Source: Macrocystis pyrifera
Lineage: Eukaryota; Sar; Phaeophyceae; Laminariales; Laminariaceae
NCBI GenBank assembly: GCA_031763025.1
Contig: JASSKH010000010.1
Coordinates: 5,513,901-5,577,900, forward strand
Reading direction: 5' to 3'
Length of the DNA stretch: 64,000 bases
Part shown: one piece after another, positions 31,381 to 42,666 of the stretch
Numbering within the stretch: position 1 is the stretch's first letter
How the letters are laid out: each line of letters opens with the position of its first letter
Made by a program: the position numbers and the translations under genes
The notes under the pieces: generated by a model
The model's input: only the letters and a program-made list of their open reading frames with translations
Told to the model about the DNA's origin: nothing
Database searches by the model: none

Positions 31381-31525
31381 GCGTGGGGGGGGGGCGGGGG
31401 GGGGGGGGGTGTACTCATTATCGTGCATGGCCGTAGTCATATGACCATAGACCCTCGCATCCCTACAATGCCGGGACTGAGCACGTTGGGTTTTCACCGA
31501 CCAGGCAGACATTGGCGGGGGGGGA
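31381..31525 (-). mobile_element. Poly(C)-tailed retroposon, truncated copy
   Basis: On the minus strand: CTGGTCGGTGAAAACCCAAC, the GGCATTGTAGGGATGCG block, CATGCACGATAATGAGTACACC and C run (G at 31,386-31,410). Confidence 0.85.
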
Positions 31526-32949
31526 GGGGGGGAGAAAAACATCTGTGTACGCCGTGTTTGCTTAACCGGTGTCACTACGAGTACGTATCTGTAACGGCTA
31601 GGTTGGTGCTCTCCGTTTGTTGCGGTTCGCTTGCATCGGTCGTTTCCCACTCGCCACTCACCACACCACAAGCATTATTAAGGGGCACGTAGCAGTGTTT
31701 GCCTTTAGGGTTTCAGGGGGGTTGTGGAGGCACTTCGACATCTTTCTCTTTTTTTTTAGGTCGGGATGAATGGATGGATAGGAGATCGCGACGCACGGTG
31801 CGGGGTGGGGTGGGGTGGGGGTGGGGTGGGGTGGCTGCTGCTGCTGCCGCTGCTGCTGATCGTGCTCTTTTCTTCCTTCCGCGCCTCGAGTACAGCAGTA
31901 GCTGCCAGTGCTGCAGCAGATTGTGTGTTTGCAGTATCGGGTGCTAATCGAAGGACCGGTATGGCGCCGGGGTGTAACCGATGCCGTCCCCTTTCGTGCG
32001 GTACGGACGTTAGTTCAATCCCAGATATTTGCGAGCTTGGCAGCGCTGCATAAAATCACCCGTCAGCAGTACAATAGCACTCCAGAAACTCATACGGTAG
32101 TTTGCAGTACGGTATTGAGGGTAACATGTTGACAGTATACTACGCCTGCTGAAGGGTGAAGGAAATCACGCGCCTACTACGGAGTAGGGTTTCGCCCTGT
32201 GTTTGGCGTTTTTAGGGTGGTGGTGGTGGTGGTGGTGGTGGTGGTGGTGGGTGATTTGGGGATGATGTTGGGTTGTCACTCGAATTGAAGCGGAGGGAAA
32301 AGGGTGCTGCGTGCTTTCATATGATACGTGCCGCACGTATATATGATGTGCCTATATATGTATTCTTTGATGTTGCCGTGTGAGTGCTAGATATACATGT
32401 GCTGGGCGATTTGTGGGCGTAACGTGAGAGAGGGGGATCGTGTAGCTGCAGAATTTGATGGGTCTTACTATAATACGTGCGACATATACCCGGTACACGA
32501 CATGGGACCGAGGTTTCGTATATAGCTCTGCCGAATTTGAATGGCCTTTCGCACCACACATGCATGTATATGGCAAACACTCAAAAACCGGTACACCCAT
32601 GTACACCACGGTAGCAACGGCGACACACGCGATGCATGCAATCATCATGAGTTTTGCTTGGTAGGGCGTTTACGTAGCGTATCCCTATACGGGGACGCAT
32701 TGACGTACGTATACAAAAGAGGCAGTTGCGGAAGGGGTGATTGCTGGCACTGCTTGCGTCTGTCCCGTGTATTGTCGTTGACGGGGGAAATGAAAAGCGC
32801 ACGCACTGCTGCTGCAGTCGGTGCCAGGGTTGGTGTAGTAGTGGTTGTTGTTGCTGCTGTCCGTACGAAGAGCACGCATGGTCCGAAGATGACGAGCGCG
32901 AATGGAAGCCGTTGCCATCCAACGGGGGAGGGAGGAGGGCGCGCGCTCG
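31526..32949. other. Unassigned, with (GGT)n at 32,217-32,250
   Basis: A stretch at about 31,930-32,060 reads YRVLIEGPVWRRGVTDAVPF in one plus frame after a TTTGCAG and could be an exon, but no partner exon or family was found. The rest is low complexity. Confidence 0.4.
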
Positions 32950-33068
32950 GGGGGGTGTACTCATCATGTTATGCATGGCCGTACGACTACGGCCATGGAC
33001 GCTCGCACCCCTACAATGCCGGGACGGAGCACGTCAGGTCTTCACCCACCAGGCAGACATGGCTTGCA
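32950..33068 (-). mobile_element. Poly(C)-tailed retroposon, truncated copy
   Basis: Minus-strand copy from CATGTCTGCCTGGTGGGTG to ATGAGTACACCC. The immediately following 33,106-33,166 is a second, much shorter copy with its own C run (three G runs within 110 bp), so this is a cluster. Confidence 0.8.
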
Positions 33069-33105
33069 CGAAGGGGGGGGGGGGGGGGGTTAGGCGCGTT
33101 GTTGA

Positions 33106-33166
33106 GGGGGGGGGGGGGGGGGGGTGTACTCATTATCATGCATGGCCATAGTCGTATGGCCATTGT
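33106..33166 (-). mobile_element. Poly(C)-tailed retroposon, 45-bp remnant
   Basis: Only the 3' terminal CAATGGCCATACGACTATGG, CCATGCATGATAATGAGTAC and the C run remain. A further C run (G at 33,169-33,185) lies to its right. Confidence 0.75.
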
Positions 33167-33679
33167 GAGGGGGGGGGGGGGGGGGTCAGAGGCGATTTAG
33201 GCGCCATGTTTCATTGCTGTACACCAGACAATATCATTCAGTGTTTTACCTGATCGCGATTGGCTTGGGAGAAGACGAGAAGGGGAGGAAAGGGGGGCGA
33301 CGAGAGCACAGGCTATGGGTTCAGCTCCACCCTATGTGGTTCTGTATAGTATGGATAGCGCGGCAGAGCGGGATAGGAAAGAGAGAGGGAAACCTTTACG
33401 AGGGCTAGGGCCTTACCTGTTGTTGGTGCTGGTGCAAAGAAGCCATGGAGTGTCGATGACTGGTCGATGGAACATGCGACAAACCCCTTCGGGACAGGCT
33501 TGAGGGGCGAAAGCAGGCAGGGAGAACGAAATAGGTTATATATAAGCAACGCTTGACTCGTACCTGGTACATACGTTCATTTGAACACGAGTACACAGCA
33601 GTACAAGTACAAGAAGGCGCGTCTATTGACGAACGTGGTGTTTGTTCGAAAATATAAGCTGTACCGGGACATTTTTTGT

Positions 33680-33970
33680 TTGCCAGAAAACGGTATACCT
33701 TGACATAAAATATCATATGACTTGGGTTTGGTGTGCCCTGATCACCTCGTTTGTCTTTACGTACCGTAAACTGGCTAAAATACGATGGTGTACCGTTTTT
33801 TGGAATTTTTGCAAGTGAGACGGACGGACATGGATGTTTCGCCAAAAAAAAACGGTATACCTTGACAGAAAATGCCATATTACTTGGGTTGGGTGTACCC
33901 TGATGGCCTGGTTTGAGTTTTTCGGACCGTAAACTGGCAAAAAAGCGCTGGTGTACCGTTTTTTTGTCAT
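33680..33970. repeat. Pair of small MITE-like elements (M3)
   Basis: Two ~120-bp elements in tandem (about 33,686-33,802 and 33,846-33,966), each starting AAAACGGTATACCTTGACA and ending GGTGTACCGTTTTTT, so the ends are inverted repeats. The interior (CTTGGGT-TGGTGT-CCCTGAT, CCGTAAACTGGC) is ~80% alike. No coding capacity. Confidence 0.75.
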
Positions 33971-34007
33971 TTTGTCCGTTAGGACAGGAAATTAATTTTG
34001 CTTTTAG

Positions 34008-34147
34008 ATTACCCTAGGGTAAACCCTAGGGAATAGGGTAAACCCTAGGGAATAGGACCCACGGTACACACAAAAACCTATATATTTACCTATTTTTTAC
34101 TATTAAGAACAACATTTGGTCCTATTCACTATGCCCCCCCCCGTAAT
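34008..34147 (-). repeat. MITE family M1 copy with rearranged end
   Basis: The right end is consensus (GGTCCTATTCACTATG, CCCCCGTAAT). The left end is replaced by a triplicated CCCTAGGGTAAA/CCCTAGGGAATAGG word. Confidence 0.8.
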
Positions 34148-34436
34148 CGTACTGTAGACCGCTTGCTCTCGCCACACACTCTACCCGTCAGACAGGTGAC
34201 GATCTCCTCTAGTTATTAATAGTGAGATAATCTAGACCCTCTACATAGCCTCTGCCGTTAGGAAGAGGAGGTGTTGTGCGGGTTCCGTACGAGAAAACAT
34301 GCGACCCACTGTAGGAAACCTGCCCTATAGATTCATCCCTGCAGACTATACGGCACCCACCCGGCAGCACGAGCTAGATCAGGACTCTGTATATATATGC
34401 CCTGAATTATCCAGATCATCAAGTAAGTGTGAATGA

Positions 34437-34680
34437 TCCGTAGATGGTCTGTATATGGTCTATCTGTACATGATCTGTCTGTTCGAGGCGCGCACCACTT
34501 TGATCGTGGTTTCTGAGCAGCCCACAAGAGGGCGTAAGGCGGGCATGAGCTGATATATACTCGTAGATGATCTGCAAATGATCTATCTGTACATGATCTG
34601 TCTGTTCGAGGTGCACACCACTTTGGTCGTGGTTTCTGAGCAGCCCACAAGAGAGCGTAAGGTGGACATGCGCGGTTTAA
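34437..34680 (+). repeat. Tandem duplication, ~125-bp unit
   Basis: Two copies of ATGATCTGTCTGTTCGAGG, CACCACTTTG-TCGTGGTTTC and TGAGCAGCCCACAAGAG-GCGTAAGG, preceded by GATCTGTAGATGATCT-like palindromic words. Similar GATCTGTAGATGATC clusters recur at 50.48-51.51 kb. Confidence 0.85.
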
Positions 34681-35084
34681 CACCAGAAACAGATCTAAAC
34701 CGACGAACGAAGGCACGCAACGACGAGCTAGCCATCCAACATGTATTACCTCCCCCACCCCTCGCCTCCACGGACACCCCCCTTTCGCGAGCGTAGCATG
34801 GCGCTAGATAGCACTGGCGATGAGTGATCGACATGCACGGGGGGGGGCACTGCTGTGGCTAGGCCAGTTTTCATCACGGGCAGCGCCAAACAAATCGAAT
34901 GCCTCGGAACTGGTGTACGCATGTGCGAAATATACCCCGGTATAGAGGAGCTATAAGGGGCCTCTTCGTCCCAATGGTGGAGCGTCCATGTTTTGGATAT
35001 AGCAGTTCGTCCAAACAAACTCCGAAACCTAAGAGAAACACTACATCCTACTGAAGGTACAACACTTGAACTTACCGGTTGACA

Positions 35085-35612
35085 TCCTAACCACAATAGA
35101 TGCGTATGATATGTATCGGTTGATATCCCAACTATGATAGATGAGTACGATATGTATCGGTTGATATCCTAAATATAATAGATGAGTATGATATGTATCG
35201 GTTGATATCCTAACTATGATAGATGGGTATGATATGCATCGGTTGATATCCTAACTATAATTTATGCGTATGATATGTATAGGTTGATATCCTAACTATG
35301 ATAGATGGGTATGATATGTATCGGTTGATATCCTCACTATAATAGATGCGTATGACATGTATCGGTTGATATCCTAACTAAAATAATAGATGAGTATATA
35401 TGTATCGGTTGATATCCTAACTATGATAGATGGGTATGATATGTATCGGTTGATATCCTAACTATAATAGATGCATATGACATGTATCGATTGATATCCA
35501 AACTATAATAGATGCGTATGATATGTATCGGTTGATATCCTAACTATAATAGATGAGTATATATGATATGTATCGGTTGATATCCTAACTATAATAGATG
35601 CGTATGATATGA
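35085..35612 (+). repeat. Minisatellite, ~42-bp unit
   Basis: About 12.5 copies of TATGTATCGGTTGATATCCT then AACTATAATAGATG(A/C)GTATGA with small length variants. Confidence 0.95.
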
Positions 35613-35616
35613 ACTT

Positions 35617-36072
35617 ATGCAATCTACGTACGACCGACCTCCTAAAATAAGGAAATCAGGATTGCTTTTTTTTTTCTCTTTCTTTTTTCGGAAATTATAC
35701 CTCCCCAACGAACGCAAGCTGACAAGACTTTCAAATAGCCTGTTGCACAAGTTCTTGTCGACAACCGCTCTTATGTACCAGTATGTCCACTACTGGATGA
35801 TATATTTGGGGGTCGACCATCATGTATCTGTAAAGGCCACAGCTTGTGAAATGCGCGCTATGCTGGGCAATTACAAACGTCTCGCCCAGCAAGCTACCAC
35901 ACGAAAACTGACAAAACTGAGAGACAAACAAGAAAAAAAAGAGTACCGAGCTCTCGTCACTGCTGAAAATAAAGGCCTGGTACCTATCCCACCTTCGCAC
36001 GAGAACAACACAAAAAACACAGCAAAGAGTACGATGAAAAAAACAAAATGGACACGTCCCCCGAAAAAGTAG
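35617..36072 (+). CDS. Uncharacterised 151-residue ORF
   Basis: ATG-started frame immediately after the minisatellite. N-terminal part hydrophobic/aromatic (FFFSFFFRKLYLP); middle MYQYVHYWMIYLGVDHHVSV; C-terminal third strongly Lys/Thr rich and possibly coiled (KRLAQQATTRKLTKLRDKQE). No family is recognised. It may be a short gene, an exon, or part of an unidentified transposon. The minus strand is also open. Confidence 0.3.
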   Translation: MQSTYDRPPKIRKSGLLFFFSFFFRKLYLPNERKLTRLSNSLLHKFLSTTALMYQYVHYWMIYLGVDHHVSVKATACEMRAMLGNYKRLAQQATTRKLTKLRDKQEKKEYRALVTAENKGLVPIPPSHENNTKNTAKSTMKKTKWTRPPKK

Positions 36073-36207
36073 AAAAAGAGGGCAGAGAGGACTTACGACC
36101 ATGCAGGTAGTGTTGGACGCAAGCCCCCCCCCCCCACCTTCATACTTGTTTCAACACTTAAATTAGGCTCGTACATTAACCGACCCCGAAAGGGTCACCA
36201 CTCAAGT

Positions 36208-36552
36208 ATGATACCATTAACCGCGAACACACGCCAACACCTCCGACACAAAAATACCACCACAACACGTTTTGAGCTGGAGTACTTGGACCCACTACCC
36301 CCAGAGCACCGAGCGTTCATCGTCCCACGGCATACCTACATACTGTACATGCGTCATACGCCATGCCACAAGCCGCCGGATCAAGCCACAACCCACCTGA
36401 CCAGGAAGCCACAAACCGCCAGAACAAGCAACAAAAAAGGCCATGCCTTAAGTCAGAAACAGCCTCGACCACCTCCTCCCTTGCAGGGCATCCGCGCAAA
36501 GGCCGCGGCAACACACGGGCGAGGACCCAACCCTAACACCATCCTACGCTAG
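36208..36552 (+). CDS. Uncharacterised 114-residue ORF
   Basis: ATG start, with FELEYLDPLPPEHRAFIVPR near the middle and a Pro/Gln/Lys-rich tail ending in TAG. It is 135 bp downstream of the previous ORF in another frame, so the two could be exons of one gene. No family recognised. Confidence 0.25.
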   Translation: MIPLTANTRQHLRHKNTTTTRFELEYLDPLPPEHRAFIVPRHTYILYMRHTPCHKPPDQATTHLTRKPQTARTSNKKGHALSQKQPRPPPPLQGIRAKAAATHGRGPNPNTILR

Positions 36553-37086
36553 CGAAAACAACAACAGCAACAACAAGTCCGCGCGCATAACTAAGCCTCC
36601 CCCGTCGATTTCGACATCAGCGTTTCCTTTCGCGCCCCCCCCCCCCTCCCCCCCTATTGCGTTCCCCTCCAAACCCCCGCCCTCCGCCATATCCCAAAAG
36701 AGGGAATCTACTATATATACCTAGTCCCACTATGGCCGAAAATATTACGACTGCTTGGTCTTCATATGAATAACTAAAAGGTCCTTATATTTACGCCCAG
36801 GGTAGTTTTTCTCTGACCGAAATATAACACCTATTTCGTCTCTGAGACCAATATCAAACGGTGCTTATATTTCCGGTCAGGGTGGTAGTCAATGGTACCT
36901 CTCAAGGGTTCATACGCAGATGCTTGGCGAAAAACTGCTTGCCGCGATTCACGGGAGAATTCCCACCACCACCACCACCACCACCACTCCCTCTAGGAGA
37001 TGTCCACACTTCCGCTGGGGGGGGGGGAAGCGCCGCTAGTCTGAGAGCCGTTCAGCTTTCCAACGGACCCGGAACCGCCTCCACTT
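36553..37086. other. Region downstream of Sec3 stop
   Basis: Contains C runs, a (CCA)n tract (36,964-36,990) and words like CTTATATTTACGCCCAGGG that are mirrored at 36,866 and recur near 27.7 and 61.8 kb. It would include the Sec3 3' UTR on the minus strand; no polyadenylation signal could be singled out. Confidence 0.4.
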
Positions 37087-37441
37087 CTACCAAAGTATGC
37101 CCCCCCCCCCCCCTCCTCCGCCCCCACCCCCGCCCCCGCTCCCCCCACCACCGCCTCCTCCGCCGCTATCGCGACCCCCCGTGTTCGACGGGGAAGCTAA
37201 GCTCGAGAACGAGCCGAACCTACCCCCCCCAAAGCCTCCAGCAGAGGAAGGGGGGGAAGAAGGTGCAAGGTCCCCGTCTCCGTCCTCGTCGTCATCATCG
37301 CGGCCAGCAGTCCCCTTGGAGTTGGGGAACCGGCCTCGGGAGGGGGGCCCCCCGCCGCCTATTTCTGTGGCGGCTCGCTTGATGTCGACAGCCCCGGGGC
37401 TGAGCGTGTGCTGGTAGCATAGGGTGCAGAGCTCCTCGTAC
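37087..37441 (-). CDS. SEC3: Sec3 exon 17 (C-terminus)
   Basis: Acceptor CCCCCTGTCCAG|G, phase 2. It starts YEELCTLCYQHTLSPGAVDI then KRAATEI, matching the final Sec3 helix (QYKHFEGLIARCYPG-like). It then runs into a low-complexity tail: DDDDEDGDGD, SSPPSSAGGFGGG, and a Gly run encoded by C-rich DNA at 37,098-37,180, ending ILW-stop. The tail is not conserved in the family, and its frame depends on homopolymer lengths. Confidence 0.8.
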
Positions 37442-40400
37442 CTGGACAGGGGGGGGAGTGAGGGGGGCAAGCAAGCCGCGGCGATGGCAGCGGGGGTGGT
37501 AGGGTGGTGGATGATGAAGAGAAGGGGGGGGGGGGGCATAGGGGGTGTGGTGAAGATAGAGCGGAGAGCGGGGGGCGGGGGGGGGGGGCGTACTCATTTG
37601 TTGCTTGCCTTAGTCATGTGACCATTGACCACGCATCCCTTTCGAGACGGAGCACCGTTCCTACTCCTAATAGAGACACCTCCAACAAATGGGCGCTCAT
37701 TACGTTGTTTCCATATATTACATAGAAACTTTTTGCTAATCTTATCCCCTTCCTGTTTGGCCTCCTGTGGCCACCATCTATCTCCTAGGATAGCGATCGT
37801 TTTCTCGCTGCTATTCATTGTATCGAACTCCTCCATGTCACATTCGTCTATTTTCCTCATCTCCTCTTCTAACACATCCCGTTCTGTCTTGTATATTTCA
37901 CATTCTCCTACTATTGATATGAGTTCTACTCTCTATTGCTTTGCCACACGGGCACATCTGTGCGTCTACTTCCTCCTCCCGGCTACTGGTGTATCTCCTT
38001 CTTCTTTCTGGCAGGTCCAGGTCCCCTACACGAAAGCGCAGTTTCAGCGTTTTCGCGAAGTCCACTGGGCCATGCAAATACGTTTCCATTCCTATTCCTT
38101 CCCTCAATCCCCCGTATATATCTCAAGTGTTTGTCTGATTCCACCTTGTTTCTTAGCGCTAGCCTTTCCCTTCTTTCTATCCTTCTACTTCTGCCTTGTA
38201 CCTCCCAAACTTATCGGCGGACATAATCCCTTCCATACTTTCTCAACTACGCCATCCCACCTTATTCCAGCTCGCCCTTTTCTTACTTTCTCCCATACAG
38301 CTCTATCAACTATGGCTGGCAACCTCTTTTTAGGCATGTTCCTTTATATTGCCAGTTCAACTTTCTCATGTCTCTATTTGTCTTGAGTGGGCGCATTCCC
38401 AGTTCTGCTCTTAATACTGTATTACTAGTCGTACTTGAGCATCTTAGGATTTTTTTAGCTGCTGTCATTTGTACTGTTTCCAACTGTTTTACGAGTTTCG
38501 CGTTCCCTTCCCATACTTCTCCTGCATATTCTAGCTTTGGTACTATCACATTCATCAAGATACTTCTCTTAATCCTAGTGTCAAGGTTCGGGTCTGTTAG
38601 GATCGCATCCATCTTGCCTACTTGTGCCTTACCCTTTCCTATTACTTTTGCTATATGTGTATCCCAAGAGCAGTCTTTTGAGATCTCTACGCCAAGGTAT
38701 GTATACTGGTCTACGATCGGCAATTCATCTTCTCCCCACTTCCAACTGAAATTTACCGGGTTTACCAAATCTTCGTTGCAAACAACTACTGCGCATTTCT
38801 TGACGTTCGCCGTCACCCTCTATTTCCTGGTGTATTCTAGCGCCTTTGTTTCTGCAATCCTTCGGGTGTTTCTGATATCCCCACGAAGTCATCCGCAAAC
38901 ATCAATCCCGACACCGTATCTTCCCCTACCGTGACTCCCTGCCTTGCTCCCTCGACTGCTCCTATCAGGTCGTTAATATATATATTGAATAAGTTAGGTG
39001 ACAGCGTACATCCCTGTGCAACACCTTGTAAAATATCAACATACTTCGATATTTCCCCCCGTCCAGCATCACAGCACTTCTCTCACATTCCGTCATCTTT
39101 TTCATCATTCTCCACATCTTTCCTCTGATTCCTATTTCCCACAGTTTTTTTCCACAATCCATTTCTCCATACTGTGTCGTAGGCTTTCGGCACATCTAGA
39201 AAGAAACAGTACGTTGTTAGTCCCGCGTCTTTCCTACCTTGAATAATCTTACCTAAGGTGTACACATGGTCTACGCAGCTACGGTTTGGCCTAAACCCTG
39301 CCTGTCCTTCGCTTATTTTGTCTTCCTTCTCCATCACCGTTCCCATTCTATCATTCAAAATCTTACAAAATGTTTTGCCTACTGTGCTTAGTAGCGTTTT
39401 CCCTCTATAGTTCCCCGGGTCAGCCTTATCTCCTTTCTTGAATAAATTTACTACTACTCCTTCTCTCCACCTCCTAGGTGCGTACTCGTTTTTCCATATC
39501 CAGTTATACAACATAACCATCATGGTAAGCATTCCTTCTCCCCCGTACTTCATAAATTCATTCACTATTTGGTCTGCCCCTGCTGCCTTTCTATTCTTAA
39601 GTTTAGCTACACACTTCTTCACCTCTTCCCTTGTGAGCGGAGAGGGGGGGGGGGGGTGTACTCATCATCACGCATGGCCGCAATGGTATGACCATACACC
39701 TTCGCATCCCTACAATGCCGGGGCGGAGCGCGTCGGGTTTTCACCGACCAGGCAGACATTGCTTGCACGAAGCGCGAAGCGCCGTGAGGTGTTGGGCAAG
39801 TCGCAATAAGGGTGAGCTGCATCCTACTGAACCGCTTGTGAGGCGGATTCTCTTGCATATGGATGACAGCATCAATGAATTTATTTACTTTCTGGTGTGG
39901 CCACTTCCAGAGACAGCAATGGGTTCACTATGTACCATATACCTGGTACACACTATGTGATACGATCATCCCCTTTGTGCGGAGTATAGGTTTTCCCCGC
40001 ACAACATGATCCAACTAGACCGCCAGCCGTCGTAACCGCCAAACAAAACAAAAAACGGTACTCTGGCTGTCTAGCTCACGCAGTGAGAGGCGTGTTTTAC
40101 AGCGTCGTCGCCAATCGACACCAACACAACCTATATATAACAGGTATTAAATATAGGGGGGGGGGGGGGGGGGGGTGGGGGCAGGAGGGGGGAGGCGGCT
40201 ACGCTAGGAGTGCACCTACATTTTATGAGATGCTTCTCGTTTAAAGGTGTATACATGCTTTCAAGACCCACAAATTCGGGGCTATTATTAACAGAAAAAA
40301 CTGCAAGCTCAACCCGATATGAGCAAGCTCAAAACCCATGGGCCCGGAAATGTAACGAATACTATCGTTAAAAACCCAAACGACTACAATGGTTGGGTAG

Positions 40401-42618
40401 TTCGCCAGCCGAGTAGGCCCGTCATAGCCAGGACTCAGAGCCACCGTAAATAGCGTCGAGTTCGCCGCGCACACGGTGGAGTGCGATTGAGGACCAACGC
40501 CCCAACGGGTAGGGTGGACCGTAACTGGACCGTACCTGGACCGAGTCCGGCGGGAAGGCCTCATAGCCTCGGTTTTTGTTAGTGGGTGAGTTCGCGCAAG
40601 TCCCACACTACCCGGGAGAGATGACTCTCCCGGGTGGCTATCTCCACCGCACTCTGCTCCTCTCGGGGGTCAGTCAGGTCGGGTCAACGTGCCCAAATGG
40701 GCTAAATTGACACACGACACAAAATTGGAACGTGGGAGTGTGGTAAGCTTAAGCTTTAGTTTTACCACTCCGCCGGAGGATTAAAAAAAAAAAAAAGAAA
40801 AAAGTGGGGTGCGATGGTTTGATTCAGTGCTCCATCTTTTCCAGAAGACGGGAGGGTTTGGCCAACAGTACGGAACAAAAAAGGTTGCTTTCGGAAAGAT
40901 TTATTACGGGGGACAATATTAATAGTAAATACATCAAATATTGTTAGTAAACACAGGGGAATATATAATTCAGTTTTTTTTGTGTGTACCGTATGTCCTG
41001 TTTACTATGGTCCCCCGTAATAGTCGAGAGAAAGAGAGAGAGCGAGAGAGAGAGAGAGGGAGCCTCCCGGAAAATATGATGTTCGACTTTGTATAGCACC
41101 CTTGCCGTCAACCGCTTTTGTTGAGACTGCAGTCCCGTTTGGAGGAGAAGCCAGTAAAATTCCAACTATTACGGGGGTCCATAGTTAATAGGACCAAATA
41201 TTGTTTGTAAAAATATGTAAACAATATTTGGTCCTATTTACTATGGTCCCCCGTAATAGTCTGTTTGCAAAACGGGACTGCTTACACCGAAAGGATTAAA
41301 AGAGACAATGCGTGCTGAAAAACGATCGTACTCCTGTGGGCAAAACGGCCAAAAATGCTATACCCCTAATTGCAAACCCTATCGTATTCCACCTCTCTTT
41401 GCAATTCCTGTGTGGTGACAGGACGGAGGAGGGGGGGCAGAGAGGGGGGCGGAAGGGAATTGACTGAAAACACGCGAGATGAGAGATACTGTCAAGTCAG
41501 GCAGAAACGCGGAACGCTAAAAACACGCCATCACACGCACAGAAGTACGCCAAACAAATCCGAGGAGAGCAAACAAACCAGAGAGGGTTGGTATTGCACG
41601 CAATGTAACGAGAGGTATGGTGTAGGATATAATGCGTATTGCAAGCACGGCGCCTCTAGAACATGGCAAACAGCGATTGTCAAGTCAGGTAGAGGCAGCA
41701 AACACAAACGCACGCCAACACATCTACATCGAGCCCCGAGCAGAGGAAAAGAGTGGAGCCATGACATGACCCCGTATTGCAAGCACCGCACCTAGAAAAC
41801 ATGGCGAACAGCGTGTCGGACAGCTTGTCCCACAGCGGTCCCAGCAGCTGGCCTTCACGAGTGACATGCTTCAGCATCCGGTGGTGGGTCGCGCGGAGAC
41901 CTTCGGACAGCACCTGCGTACCGACCGGCAACCACCGCGCATGACCGGTGAAATCATCGCGCGCGGGGGGGGGGGGGGGGGGTTAGGGGAGGGGAGGGGT
42001 AGTAACACATTACACTAACATTTCTGGTAGTAGAATTTGCCCTATTTATCATTGAGTTCTCCGTGTAGCTGGCGACAATGACAGTGAATTAACGAGTTTC
42101 ACGTCTACCATAGACAAGACTCCAACCCGCCTTTGCATACCCTGAAGAACCGAGGTTCGAGAACCCGGACGCTGCATTTATATTCCATCCATATTCCAAC
42201 CTAGAAGTAATAGTTTCGGTAGTACTGAAGGAAATCGTTAAAAAAACTGGAAAACCCCCCCCGAAAATTCGGAACTCAACAACTTTTCAAATCTCGCGGG
42301 TCGGGTCGGGTTGGCTGACCCGACCCGACCCGACCCGTGAGGTTTGACCTGACCCGCGAAAACCCCTGGAAAATTCGGAACTCACCTTCATGTCACCCTG
42401 CTTTTTTAACGTGATCTCCAGGTTTCGCCTTGGCTCGTGGTACGTCACGTCCGAAGCCCCCACCTTCGTGAGGTCGTCCGAAAAACAAAAAAAATAAAAA
42501 GTTAAATCTAATGGCCATTTGAAAGACCACACATTCGGCGATACTTACTGTAGCTTGTCACGAAGGCAAAAAGGAGAAACAAAACAAGGACACGTAACGA
42601 ACCAGGGCTACGTAACCA

Positions 42619-42666
<48 letters not shown>

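Noticed and set aside
35085-35612. CRISPR-like array (regular ~42-bp units)
   Set aside because: Units are contiguous with no unique spacers, in a eukaryotic context; it is a minisatellite.
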